Of a stretch of 64,000 bases of DNA, positions 55,049 to 64,000 are shown one piece after another. Numbering within the stretch: position 1 is the first letter of the stretch; each line of letters starts with the position of its first letter. Source of the DNA: Acanthamoeba sp. SK_2022b (taxonomy: Eukaryota; Discosea; Longamoebia; Acanthamoebidae); contig JANDJZ010000266.1 of the NCBI GenBank assembly GCA_027943245.1, positions 1-64,000 on the forward strand, read 5' to 3'. The notes under the pieces are model-generated. The model saw only the letters and a list, made by a program, of their open reading frames with translations, did no database searches and was not told the DNA's origin. The position numbers and the translations under genes are program-made.

Positions 55049-55502
55049 GCGTAGCAAGAACTCTTTCTCTCTCTGTTCACTTTCACCTTTGCTTCTCCTC
55101 AACTGTAAAAACCCACTCTGCATCTATTCTTTGCTTGTTGTAGTGTCATGTCAATGCACACAGCACATGTGTAGGGAGGACTTGTGCAAATGGGCTCCAC
55201 ATCATTCCCTTTGACCAAACTACTTTGTTAGTGATGACGCGCCTGTGTGGGCTTCATCCTTTTCAGACGCGCAAGCAGCTTGCGCAAAATAACTCAACCC
55301 ACGGTGGAGCCGCTCGGAGCCAGCCGGTGGGGTGCAAGAATTGCTGGGTGAGCGGGGACAACACCACCACGCGCCCGCTGTCGCCTCTCCTCTTCAACAA
55401 GCTCGTTCTTGACGAGACCCGACGCGTCGAAGAGGTACCACACGCACGCACACGCATGGCGTACATGATAGGGTTTGCATTCCTGATGCATTCCGGGTGT
55501 GA

Positions 55503-56976
55503 TCAGGAAGAGGAGAGGGAGCGGCGGCTGTACATGACCTCGCCGACGACGTCGCCTCGCAAGGTCACGATCGCGGCGACGCCCGCGGCGATGACCACCG
55601 CTCGGCGACAGGAGCCTAGCCATCAGCCATCGCACACGACACACACACACAAGACGCGCGCGACGGTGGTGCCGCACTCGTCCGGGAGGTCCAACTGGTC
55701 GGCGTATTTGAAGGCGAGGTTGGAGACGGTCTGCCCGAACAGGGTGAGCGCTTGCCCCACGACCGTCCCCGTCCTGCCGCCGGTCTCCGCGCCGCCGGCC
55801 CCGGCGCTGCCGGCGGGCTCCTCGGTTGCCTTGGCCCCGCCAGCGGCATCGCTGCCGCCACCGCCATTGATGTCCTTGTCCTCCTTGCCCTTGCCCTTGT
55901 CGGTCTCGCAGTCGCCGTGGCCAGAGGCGGGGGCGACGGCGTCGGCCGGGGCGTCGGGAGGAGCGGCCCCAGGGCGCAGGGCCCGGTGCTCGTCCATGGC
56001 GGCGGCGAGCAGGGCCGCCTTCCGGTCCATGGTCTGCTGGTAGAGCAGCGTCCTCTCTCGCCGCGCTCTGGACCTCGCGCGCTTGACCTCTTCGTCGTCC
56101 AAGAACCCCAGGAAATGCATCAGGAAGCCCTAGCACGCGGCCCCACCACACAACGCAGCACACACACACACACACACACACGTGTGGGTGAGGACGCTCT
56201 CGCCGCGAGTGGCCCATCAAAGGGAGGGGGGAGGGCGCGGGGATACCTCGTCCTTGGCCACCATCCCTTCGCGCACGTCGCGGGGCAGAGGCACGATCTC
56301 CTTGGCGCGCCTCCGCTGGATACAGAGAGTGTGGGTGTGTGGGTGGGTGTGGGTGTGGGTGTGGGTGTGGGTGTGGGTGTGGGTGGGTGTGAGAGAGAGA
56401 GGAGTCACATGACACTCGACGAAACCACGAGTGCGTGCGCACCTCCTGAGACCGTCGGTAGAGCTGCTCGAGAAACACACGAAGCGGCAGGTTGCTCGTG
56501 GGCAAGGAGGTTGACGACGACGACGACGACGATGACGATGACGAAATGGAAGATGGCAATGAAGGCGGTGAAGTGGATAATGGGGCTGTGGACGGCAAAG
56601 ATGAGGAAGAGGATGCAGGGGAGGCCAGACAGGCGCGTGTTTGCGGGAGCCTACCGTCATCAGGGCTGTCCTCGCTGGCCTCGTCTCCGCTCTCGAAGAT
56701 CTCCGCCTCTTTGACGCGTGCACGTCCGCAACAGTCTGAGGCACAGAGGTCTGCGTGTGGCACACGAGAGAACTGGGCTTACGTACGAACAACCTCGGCG
56801 AGCTCCGATGCACCATCACCCGACCCTACCACCACTTCACTTTGCACTCTTCATCATCGGTGCGAGGGCTCCTCGAGGCGCTGTTGAGAGATGCTCTCGT
56901 CCTCCACCTCCATGGAGTCCCCTTTCTCCTCCCCTTTCTCCGGCCCAGCTACGCCAAATAACTCAACCCACGACAT
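55503..56976 (-). CDS. Unidentified protein with acidic linker and C-terminal hydrophobic segment
   Basis: A candidate start at 56976 reads MSWVELFGVAGPEKGEEKGD but meets a stop after 40 codons unless spliced, so the 5' structure is unsure. Clear exons follow: KEAEIFESGDEASEDSPDD, NLPLRVFLEQLYRRSQE, RRAKEIVPLPRDVREGMVAK, then MHFLGFLDDEEVKRARSRAR with TLLYQQTMDRKAALLAAAMD. A Gly/Ala/Glu-rich disordered part leads to QALTLFGQTVSNLAFKYADQ. A further exon (RRAVVIAAGVAAIVTLRGDV) looks like a membrane segment and ends in a stop at 55503. Additional open sequence to 55263 (LFDASGLVKNELVEEERRQR) may belong to an alternative 3' end. I do not recognise the family; a tail-anchored membrane protein is one option. 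Confidence 0.5.
56330..56390 (+). repeat. (GGGTGT)n repeat
   Basis: About 60 bp of GTGGGT/GTGTGG units followed by (GA)n, in an intron of the unidentified minus-strand gene (sense (ACACCC)n). Confidence 0.92.
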
Positions 56977-57064
56977 CCTGTGCTGGCATTTCCAGTAATA
57001 TTTCCCGAATATAAGATCAGCCAGCTATTTCATTCAGAAAGACACAGAGCAGAACAATTGGACT

Positions 57065-59393
57065 ATGGCATCACAGCAAGTGAATCTTTGGGTTACTACG
57101 CCCGATGAGAAGATTATGGAATTCACACTTGATGCCAACGAGCCTGTCGAGCATCTCAAGGCCCTGCTCGAAGTTGAGGTACCCTCCTGTCCTCTCATCT
57201 TAGCCTGCATTTACAGACAGCTCACCAGCCATCTCATGCCAGACGGGCATCACCGTGAAGGACCAGCAGCTCATCTTCAACGGCCACGAGTTGCCCGACC
57301 AAAAGAAGCTCTCAGGTTTGTGTTCGCGTCACTCTCTCTCTCTCTCTCTGCACCACTCGCGGCTCACTTGTACGTCTCGCAGAGTGCGGCGTCACCTCAG
57401 ACTCGATGATGTTCGTGACCAAGAGAGAGCCTGCGCGAGCCGCCAGCGGCGGCGGCGCCGGTGGGGCAACGACCGGCGGCGGACAACAGTACTGTTGACA
57501 ACACTCGTCCTTATCATTGCCCTACTTCTTCTACTTTATTCTTACTATTATTGTTATTGTTATTGTTATTGTTATTGTTATTGTTATTGTTATTGTTATT
57601 GTTATTCTAACTCTCTCACGCCCACACTCTGGTCAGGCTCGGCCCGACGGACGCAGCACAGGTGCAGCAGTACTTCCGTACCAACCCAGACGCGCTCACG
57701 CAGCTGCTACACGTACGCGCCCGCCTCTTTTGCGTTCGTTGGTTCACTCGCTCACAGGCATGGGGGACAACAGAATAACCCAACGATGGCTGAGGCGGTG
57801 CTCAGCGACGACCTCACAGCCCTCACGAACCTGCTGGCCCAGCAGGCCCAGCGCCGCCGCCAGGCCGAACTCGAGCACGCCCGAAGAATCGTAAGCAGAG
57901 CCCGCGCCTTACCTTGGCTCACCACTCACTCACTACAACGATTCGCTTCGTCGCATGATTCCGTGCGTGTGAATGCAGCAACAACTCAACGACGACCCGT
58001 TCAACCTCGAAGCGCAGCGGGCCATCGAGGAGGAGATCATGAAAGACAACATTCGCGAAAACATGGAGGCCGCGCTGGAACACAACCCCGAGGCCTTTGG
58101 ACGGGTATACAGGCCCTATTTTATTTTAATATTTATTTTATTATCTATTTTATTTTCATCTTACAATATTAATTTTTTGTTTTGATTTATTTAATCTCGG
58201 TGGCGAGGTTCTTGGAGCTGACTGGAGGCCACTCGCGGTTGCAGGTGGTGATGCTGTACATAGACTGCGAAGTCAACAAGACCCCGCTCAAGGCATTCGT
58301 CGACAGCGGCGCACAGATGACCATCATCTCGCTCGAGGCTGCACAGAAATGCGGGTTTGTCGTCCTTTCCGAGTGCCCTCTATGATTTTCTTTTTTCATT
58401 TTTATTTTATGTATTCATATTTTTATTGTATTATTATTATTGTATTATTATTAGCTGATTGTTCCCACAGGTTGAGCCGGCTGATCGATAACCGATGGTC
58501 GGGCATCGCAAAGGGCGTGGGCACGGCCAAAATCGTGGGACGGATACACGTGGCGCCGCTCAAGGTGCGACGCGCACAACTCCAACGTGGATTGTGTGTG
58601 TATGTGTTGTGTGTTGTGTGTTGTGTGTTGTCTGTTATCTGTTGTGTGTTGTGTGTGTGTGTGTCAATGCTGATGCTGATGCTGATGCCGACTGCGACGT
58701 GGGTCGGTTGGCAGATCGGGAACTCGTTCTTCAGTTCGTCGTTCACCGTGCTGGAGAACAACGGCGGAGTCGACCTTCTCCTGGGCCTCGACATGCTTCG
58801 CAAGCACCAGTGCGTGATCGACCTCAGGGAGACGGCTCTCCGAATCGGCGACGAGGTGGTCCCCTTCCTGAGCGAGAAGGATATTCCCAGGTCCACTAAC
58901 CTTTTCCCAGTCCATATCCCATAGTGGTTGTCGTCTACACCATCATCTCACGCCACACACTCGGTGTCGTGTTGAGTTTAGGTCCGAACTGTTTGACTCC
59001 GAACATGCGGAGCCGCGAAGCCCAGCGCCCCCCAGCCCTTTGCCTTCGCTTGTGCCCGCGCCCGCTGCCGCAGGTTCGATTCTGGCCTCCCCCCCCCGTC
59101 TCCCGTTTTCATCCTTTCTTGGCGTGCCGTGGTCGCGCCACTCACTTGCTCGTGTTTTCTTTTGTCTCACAGCGCCGAGACCTGCGGCACAGACGCCGAC
59201 GCTGATCCCGAGCGGCCAGCCCGTCCCGACGCCGGTGGCGGCCACAGCTGGCGGGTTCCCCGAGGCCAGCGTCCAAAACCTCGTCACATCGCTGAATGTG
59301 ACGCGGGAGGAGGCCGTCGCCGCGCTGCGGGCCTACGGCGGCAACGTAGACATGGCCGCTGCAGCCCTCCTCCAGAGCAGATTTGGCTTCTGA
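57065..59393 (+). CDS. DDI1: DDI1: UBL, retroviral-type protease and UBA shuttle protein
   Basis: Starts [20 protein letters not shown], an N-terminal ubiquitin-like domain continuing [21 protein letters not shown] Gly/Ala linker leads to [38 protein letters not shown] and the helical domain ([35 protein letters not shown]). The aspartic protease domain has [20 protein letters not shown], catalytic DSGA ([12 protein letters not shown]), [20 protein letters not shown] and [21 protein letters not shown]-terminal UBA domain ([36 protein letters not shown]) ends the protein. DDI1 delivers and cleaves heavily ubiquitinated substrates at the proteasome. The catalytic Asp is intact and all three modules are present. 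Introns include a (TTATTG)n tract. Starts 88 bp from the divergent neighbour. Confidence 0.93.
57547..57606 (+). repeat. (TTATTG)n hexanucleotide repeat
   Basis: About ten TTATTG units in a DDI1 intron, preceded by a T/C-rich stretch. Confidence 0.93.
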
Positions 59394-59580
59394 CCTCACT
59401 CGTAATATTATGTGTGTAACGTCTTTAGTTCTCCTGTTAGGGATCTCTCGAGCGATGTGTCAGGCTCTCTACCGAACAAGGGGTTAAAAGACTTTTTCCC
59501 CTTTTATTTTTGTTATAAATAATGTTATAAATAATTTTTATTATATTATTATATACATCAACCATTCGCTCGCATAGAAC

Positions 59581-59770
59581 AAAAAAAAAAGGAGATTGCC
59601 TTCGGGGAGAGTCGAACTCCCAGTGCTAGTCCTGACTGGCTTATGGCTCCAAGCATAGCCCTTCCAAATCAGCGGCCTGCTCCCGTGAAGGAGCGGGTAT
59701 GGTATGAGAAACAGGAAGGGCAAGATTACTAGCACTCCAACCACTTGGCGGCGGCTTATCCACAGACAGG
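59581..59770 (-). ncRNA. Candidate RNA polymerase III structured RNA
   Basis: On the minus strand, an A-box-like GCCAAGTGG (59749-59741) and a strong B box GAGTTCGACTC (59619-59609) are followed by ten T residues (59590-59581), a Pol III terminator. Between them are three nested complementary pairs: AGTGCTAGT/ACTAGCACT (59736-59728 with 59630-59622), GCCCTTCC/GGAAGGGC (59721-59714 with 59665-59658) and a hairpin GCTCC/GGAGC (59694-59690 with 59683-59679). The B box lies in a T-arm-like hairpin. No tRNA acceptor stem can be formed, so this is not an ordinary tRNA. I do not recognise it as U6, 7SL, RNase P or MRP RNA. It occupies the 528-bp gap between DDI1 and the RhoGEF. Confidence 0.5.
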
Positions 59771-59921
59771 CACCACCCGAGGTTAAGAGCCAAGGCTGGA
59801 GCAGTCCCCACATCATTGTGGGACCTCATGGTTTTTTCGCTGAACGCCACCCCCCCTCCCCCCAAAAAAAGGGTGGGCCATGATGGTACATTCGTGAGGA
59901 AGGCAAGGAGGCAAGTTTGCC

Positions 59922-60807
59922 TCAGGAGGAGTCGGTCTCTTTGTCGCCTCTGCTGCCGAGAAGGTGGAGCGCGACTTCGCCACTCTTTCGTCGGATGCGG
60001 GCCACCTTCTGCTCCACCCTGCGGTAGACCGACGGACGCGGGGGAACCGCCACCTTGTCCTCCGTCGATAGCCGTTCCTGGACACACAGCAGCTGTCATC
60101 AGCTCATGGCACACCAGGCACACACACACACGCCCTGCACCAGTGTGGTCACCCGTCCCTTACCTCGGTTTTGCTGCGCGAGGGGCTGGCCCGCGTGGCG
60201 GGTAGAGCGGGCACGCTCCCCGCCCGCTTGCTTCGCACAAAGTTCACTCGCGTCCACGAACCTGCGTGCGCGAATGAGCACTTGACATCTCAAGAGAGAG
60301 AGAGAGAGATGCGTGGGAGAGGCAGGGAGAGTTACGCGAGCAGAGTCGCTGCAGGATCTCGATCCATTCGGTCTTCTCGGCCAGCGAAGGCGCCTTGAGG
60401 TAGAGGGTGGGCACCTCCGTTGCTGCCGCGTCGCCGAAACTCGACGTGCGCCCCCTATCGCTGCCGCTGTCGTTGCCGCTGTCCGCGTCGGCGTCGCCGT
60501 CCGAGTCCGAGTCCACACGGCCCTGCTGGTCCACCAGCCCGAACACGCCGTCGCCGCCTGCCCCCCCCCCAATGTGCAATGTTCAGCCATCCACACGCAC
60601 GATGAGGGCGTGCCTCCGTTGCAACGGCGCCAATTGGGAGGGGAGAGGGGCACCAAAGGCGGAGATGTCGTCGCCCTCGGCTCGAGGCACGATGTGTCGG
60701 AGCTCGAACATGTACTCGAACTTGTAGCTGTCGCCCCTCTTCCTCGTACACAGCTGTGGTATACGCGCGCGCATCATCGCAGGCGCCGCGACGACGTAAG
60801 TGAAAAG

Positions 60808-60901
<94 letters not shown>

Positions 60902-63229
60902 AAGTAGTGGCAGATGAAGAGGGAGGCGTACCATGATGTCGTCGAAGAGGAAGAAGTAGCGCGAATCAAAGCGTCGTGTGGCGACGTTGCTGCACACCTG
61001 CAGTTGGCCCTCGCGCTCGTAGCTTCGCGACACGCGATCAAACAGATTCTGCGTCGTGTCGTGTCGTGTCGTGTCGTGTCGTGTCCATTCCGCGCACATC
61101 TCACCTCCTTAGCCTCCGCTTGCGCGTGTGTGCGTGCGTGCGTGGTTTGCGCGGAGTACGATTTGGTGTTCGCGGGAGGGGAAGACCAGGCTCTTGTGCA
61201 CGCGGAACATCTTCTCCATGTTCTCCTCCCGCCTGCGGCTCTCCTCCACCGTCCGGTTGATCTCCCTGCCCTCCCCGCCCGCGAATGTGGGCCCATCATC
61301 AGCGACTCTCTCTCTCTCCTGACACCAGAGAGCGAGTTGCGCCCATAGTGAGAGGAGAGGGCGCACTTGATCTGGGCCAGCAGTGTCTGCAACTTCATAT
61401 GCTCCCCGGGGTTCGCGCTCTTCACGGTCTGCTTGACCAAATCCTGGAAAAAACCCGGTTTGGTTACTGTACGACTCGGGAGGGGGTAAATGGGGGAGGG
61501 GGGCGTACGGTGAGGAGGAGCTCGTAGCGGGGCAGGCGCTGGATGGGGAGGATGAGGAAGGACTCGGCGTCCATGCCCGCCTTGTGCAGGCAATCGTCGA
61601 GGAAACGGCGGAAGCGAGCGTTGGCCCGCGTCAGTTTCAGGAGCAGGTCGATCGCGCTCGGATGCCTGTTCACGTACTGCGTGTGCAGCTGCGCAAGAGA
61701 GCGCACGCACGCACGCACACACACGACACACGAGATCATCACGAGATGATTGGTAGGGGATGGGACGGTGAACATGACACAGAGGAGAAGAACCTTGAGG
61801 TAGGGCACGAAGAAGAAGAAAGCGTCGACAAACGATGCGTTGCTGCCCTCGGCTGGCCCACGTCCAAATGTGAGTGAGCAAGCGAGAGACAGAGAGAGAG
61901 AACAGCGAAGCGCGAATACGCAAAGACAAAATGTGCACAACACGACACACCTTTTCTGAATTCTTCAAGCAATTCTCTGTGCATGAGATGCAAGGGCACC
62001 ACGCTGTGGCCCGACACACGCACGCGTGATGATGATGATGACGATGAAGGACGGCGTCAGCCACACACACACGATCGCGTGGACAAGAATGAGGCAGGCA
62101 CGGACCGTCCGAAGATGAGATCGGCGTGGGCAGTCGAGATGATGGCGCGGTGCTCGTCCGCCGCCAGCTCCTTCAACGGATTGAGGAACACCTGCTTGCG
62201 AGCGATGAAGAGAGAGCGCCGGGATTGGCGGTCAGACGCAATTTCGTGACCATATAAATAATATTTATAATATATTAAAAATAAAACGGGGAAAAATAAG
62301 GATAATTGACCTTGATGATAGTGTCGAGGTTCTGGACGTAGCTGGCCTCAGTGTCGATGAATTCCTTGCGCAACAGGCCTTCCTTCTTCTTGCGCACCAC
62401 CTTCGAACTGGTGGCAACCGCGCCGACGAACGTTCGTTGAGTCAACAAACTGCGCAGGCGCGCACATGCGGGAGGGAAGCGCGCACTCGGCGGTGGAGAG
62501 GGACGACGGGCCAGCGCGATCGATGACGGAGGCCGAGGGCTGGTTCTGGCGCGGGGTGAGCGTTTTCCACACGAACACGGGCTCGGCCTTCTTCGCCTCG
62601 CCCAGCTGCTTCCTCTTCGCCGCCCACTGGTCGTCCCCCTCCCCCTCCTTCTCATCGCCTTCGTTCTTTTTCTCTGAGTCGTCGCTTTCTTCGTTCTTTT
62701 TCGTCTTAAGGCGCTGGTGGCCCTTGTTCATGGCGTGGTAGAGCCGGATCGTGCCACCACTGCCGCCGTGGCTACGTCGGGCCTTGCCCTCGCCACTGCC
62801 ACGCCCCCCGCCAGCTTCGGCGCTCAGGCGCAGGGTCAGGTCTCGCATGTAGGTCTTCATGACCTGCAGGTCGACCCCGACCTTGGCCTCGTCGCTTTCA
62901 TCATCTACCTCACCTTCTCCTTTAGTGGGAGAGGGAGAGGTGGGGAGCGAGCCAGAGGAGGAGAAGGAGTCGAGCATGGAGAGGGCCCCCTTCCCCATCT
63001 GCGCAAACATGATTTTAGAACCGCTGCCTCCGCAGTCGTTGTCGTTTTCCTCCACGCAAGATGATGTCCCCGGTTCGTTCTCGTCCGTCTTGTGAACCAC
63101 GGCCTTCTCAAATCTCACCCTCCCCGCGTCTCCGCTTCCTCCATCTTCATCTTGTTGAGTTGTCTTTTTAGGCAGCGTCGGCCTTGGTGGTACCTTGACC
63201 TCGCCCGGTGCGCACCGTGGCGCGAACAT
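59922..63229 (-). CDS. RhoGEF with DH and PH domains
   Basis: Starts at 63229 (MFAPRCAPGEVKVPPRPTLP). A long disordered, Ser/Gly/Lys-rich N-terminal half follows. The DH domain begins EGLLRKEFIDTEASYVQNLD and continues FLNPLKELAADEHRAIISTA, LHTQYVNRHPSAIDLLLKLT, FRRFLDDCLHKAGMDAESFL, and the hallmark LILPIQRLPRYELLLT, then DLVKQTVKSANPGEHMKLQT. The PH domain follows: QVCSNVATRRFDSRYFFLFD, SYKFEYMFELRHIVPRAEGD, with a long Asp/Ser/Gly insert, and the closing helix APSLAEKTEWIEILQRLC. The C terminus is basic (RVEQKVARIRRKSGEVALHL). DH-PH proteins load GTP on Rho/Rac GTPases to control actin. About ten introns, one with (TG)n and one with (GACAC)n in the sense strand. A CRE-like palindrome lies 87 bp upstream. 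Confidence 0.88.
60809..60901 (+). repeat. (AC)n(AG)n compound microsatellite in RhoGEF intron
   Basis: About 71 bp of AC followed by 22 bp of AG. In the RhoGEF sense strand it reads (CT)n(GT)n. Confidence 0.94.
61054..61085 (+). repeat. (GTGTC)n pentanucleotide repeat
   Basis: Six to seven GTGTC units inside a RhoGEF intron, next to the exon containing NLFDRVSRSYEREGQ. Confidence 0.92.
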
Positions 63230-63315
63230 GAGTGCTCCCTTTTCTTTTAGTTGCACAAGACAGTAGCCCTCTTGCCCCTGTGCGTTTGTCGTTCCTTGGC
63301 AACAGCTACCAATGT

Positions 63316-63327
63316 GCTGACGTCAGC
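63316..63327. promoter_or_regulatory. CRE-like palindrome GCTGACGTCAGC
   Basis: Identical in all 12 bases to the site at 35255, and 87 bp upstream of the RhoGEF start codon. Confidence 0.5.
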
Positions 63328-63653
63328 ATATGAACCCACGAACAAGAGAAGGCGTGTCTGGTTGCCGAAGTGCATCGACCCGGCGATCCGGCGACCACCC
63401 CTGGAGGCCGGACACCTGACCTCTGTGTCAACAATCATTGTTGTAATAACCTACACAATTTTACGTGCGCATAGGTTGGGACCGTTCCATTGACCCTTCT
63501 GTCTCTCTCTCTACAGGCTGGCTGCTCAGCTGGAGAAAGGATCAAAGGAGAGGGCTTTAAAGCTAGCGATAGCTGCGCCTTTGGCGACAACAACCAAGAG
63601 TAGTTATAATTACAACAAAGACGCGAAAATAAATAACACATTAACAACAAAAT
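63328..63653 (+). CDS. Possible small basic protein gene (uncertain)
   Basis: Two exon-like blocks on the plus strand fill the gap between the RhoGEF start and the convergent UBA gene. The first encodes NKRRRVWLPKCIDPAIRRPP. After a pyrimidine tract and CTACAG, the second encodes LAAQLEKGSKERALKLAIAA and NYNKDAKINNTLTTK-stop. The Lys/Arg-rich character is gene-like, but no ATG in frame with block one was found, and the donor between blocks is weak. It could also be chance. Confidence 0.25.
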
Positions 63654-63681
63654 GACCGAGACCTGCAGGTGGGGCCTCTCT

Positions 63682-64000
63682 CTACTTGCCTTCGAGCAGG
63701 TAGCGGATGGCCTGCTCGCTGTCCGAATCGCTCAACAGCAGCGCCTCCCGCACTTGGACGTCGGAGAAGCCCATCTGCGACACCTGCGACATCGACACGC
63801 GAACCCACACACCAACAAGCAACACACAACCAACAGTAAACACCTGGCCGCGCTACTGAGAAGGAGCCCACCCCCTAACCCCCCCCCCATTCACCCTCCC
63901 CCGTACAGTCTTGTAGGCGGCCAGGAACTTGGCGGCCTTGTCCACGTCGTAGTCAAAGAGCGAGAGCGCGTTCTGCACCTGCGCCGCTGGCGAGAAGCCC
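63682..64000 (-). CDS. UBA-domain protein, 3' end only
   Basis: Two exons at the window edge, reading inward from 64000. They encode GFSPAAQVQNALSLFDYDVD followed by AAKFLAAYK, then, after an intron with a run of C residues, QMGFSDVQVREALLLSDSDS and EQAIRYLLEGK-stop at 63682. Both are UBA (ubiquitin-associated) domains: an MGF/GF-type loop, helix 2 with an ALxxxxxD pattern and a final A-x-x-x-L-L helix. Tandem C-terminal UBA domains suggest a ubiquitin-binding shuttle or UBAC1-like factor. The N-terminal part lies outside the window. Confidence 0.75.

Noticed and set aside
57065..59393. An endogenous retroviral protease, suggested by the DSGA motif
   Set aside because: The UBL, helical and UBA domains around it identify the cellular protein DDI1.
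59581..59770. Reading the 59.6-kb element as an intron-containing tRNA or as SRP RNA
   Set aside because: No 5' strand pairs with the expected acceptor CGAAGGC. The AGCAGG near the hairpin recalls SRP helix 8, but the GNAR loop and partner strand are absent.

Overview
This window is nuclear DNA from a compact, intron-rich, GC-rich protist and fits Acanthamoeba well. Almost every gene is cut by short GT-AG introns (roughly 40-250 bp, often starting GTACG or GTGAG). Many introns carry long (CA)n/(TG)n tracts. Intergenic gaps are often only 30-300 bp. The 5S rRNA at 11.7 kb matches my memory of the Acanthamoeba 5S gene. No bacterial operon, Shine-Dalgarno pattern, CRISPR array or autonomous transposon is visible. 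Exon boundaries were inferred by eye from frame changes and splice consensus, so gene ends are firmer than internal exon edges.

Layout. 0-0.8 kb: three minus-strand tRNA genes, Leu(AAG), Arg(ACG) and Phe(GAA), with a 36-bp duplication at the 5' end of the Arg gene. 1-3.1 kb: an F-box protein and a small tetraspanin-like membrane protein. 3.15-5 kb: an acid ceramidase/NAAA-type amidase (minus). 5.1-10.3 kb: TFIID subunit TAF2 (minus). 10.5-11.6 kb: a small protein of unknown function with a mitochondrial-type N terminus. 11.7-13.0 kb: an inverted repeat carrying an intact 5S rRNA gene on one arm and a 5'-deleted copy on the other. 13.2-18.7 kb: an NT-C2/coiled-coil/DIL protein (minus). 18.8-21.9 kb: a possible small gene, a beta-barrel-like protein and an adenylate-kinase-like P-loop kinase. 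22-26.6 kb: a PX-domain protein, an SMP-30/gluconolactonase-like secreted protein and a small Asp/Tyr-rich coiled-coil protein. 26.7-32 kb: a mitochondrial-type ankyrin protein head-to-head with an F-box/JmjC oxygenase. 32.3-35.1 kb: an orphan protein, a DUF4336 protein and a small coiled coil.

35.2-37.9 kb is a gene-poor, AT-richer repeat island with about five tandem units of 131-146 bp. It ends at three E2F-like sites in front of a 1612-residue nuclear coiled-coil protein (38.0-43.0 kb) that carries a KEN box. Next come a CH-LIM-LIM-LIM cytoskeletal adaptor, a DHHC palmitoyltransferase, a three-module ALKBH8 (RRM-AlkB-methyltransferase), a small Borealin/Nbl1-like protein with its own KEN box and E2F-like sites, the proteasome chaperone PSMD5/S5b, an unidentified protein, DDI1 (UBL-protease-UBA), a candidate Pol III RNA at 59.6 kb, a DH-PH RhoGEF and the start of a UBA-domain gene that leaves the window.

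Themes. Many neighbours are divergent pairs sharing an 85-300 bp promoter. Two genes with chromosome-related features (the KEN-box coiled coil and the Borealin-like protein) share E2F-type sites and KEN motifs, which suggests a common cell-cycle programme. Two other genes (the small coiled coil and the RhoGEF) have the same 12-bp palindrome about 90-120 bp upstream of the start codon. PSMD5, DDI1 and the UBA gene all belong to the ubiquitin-proteasome system.
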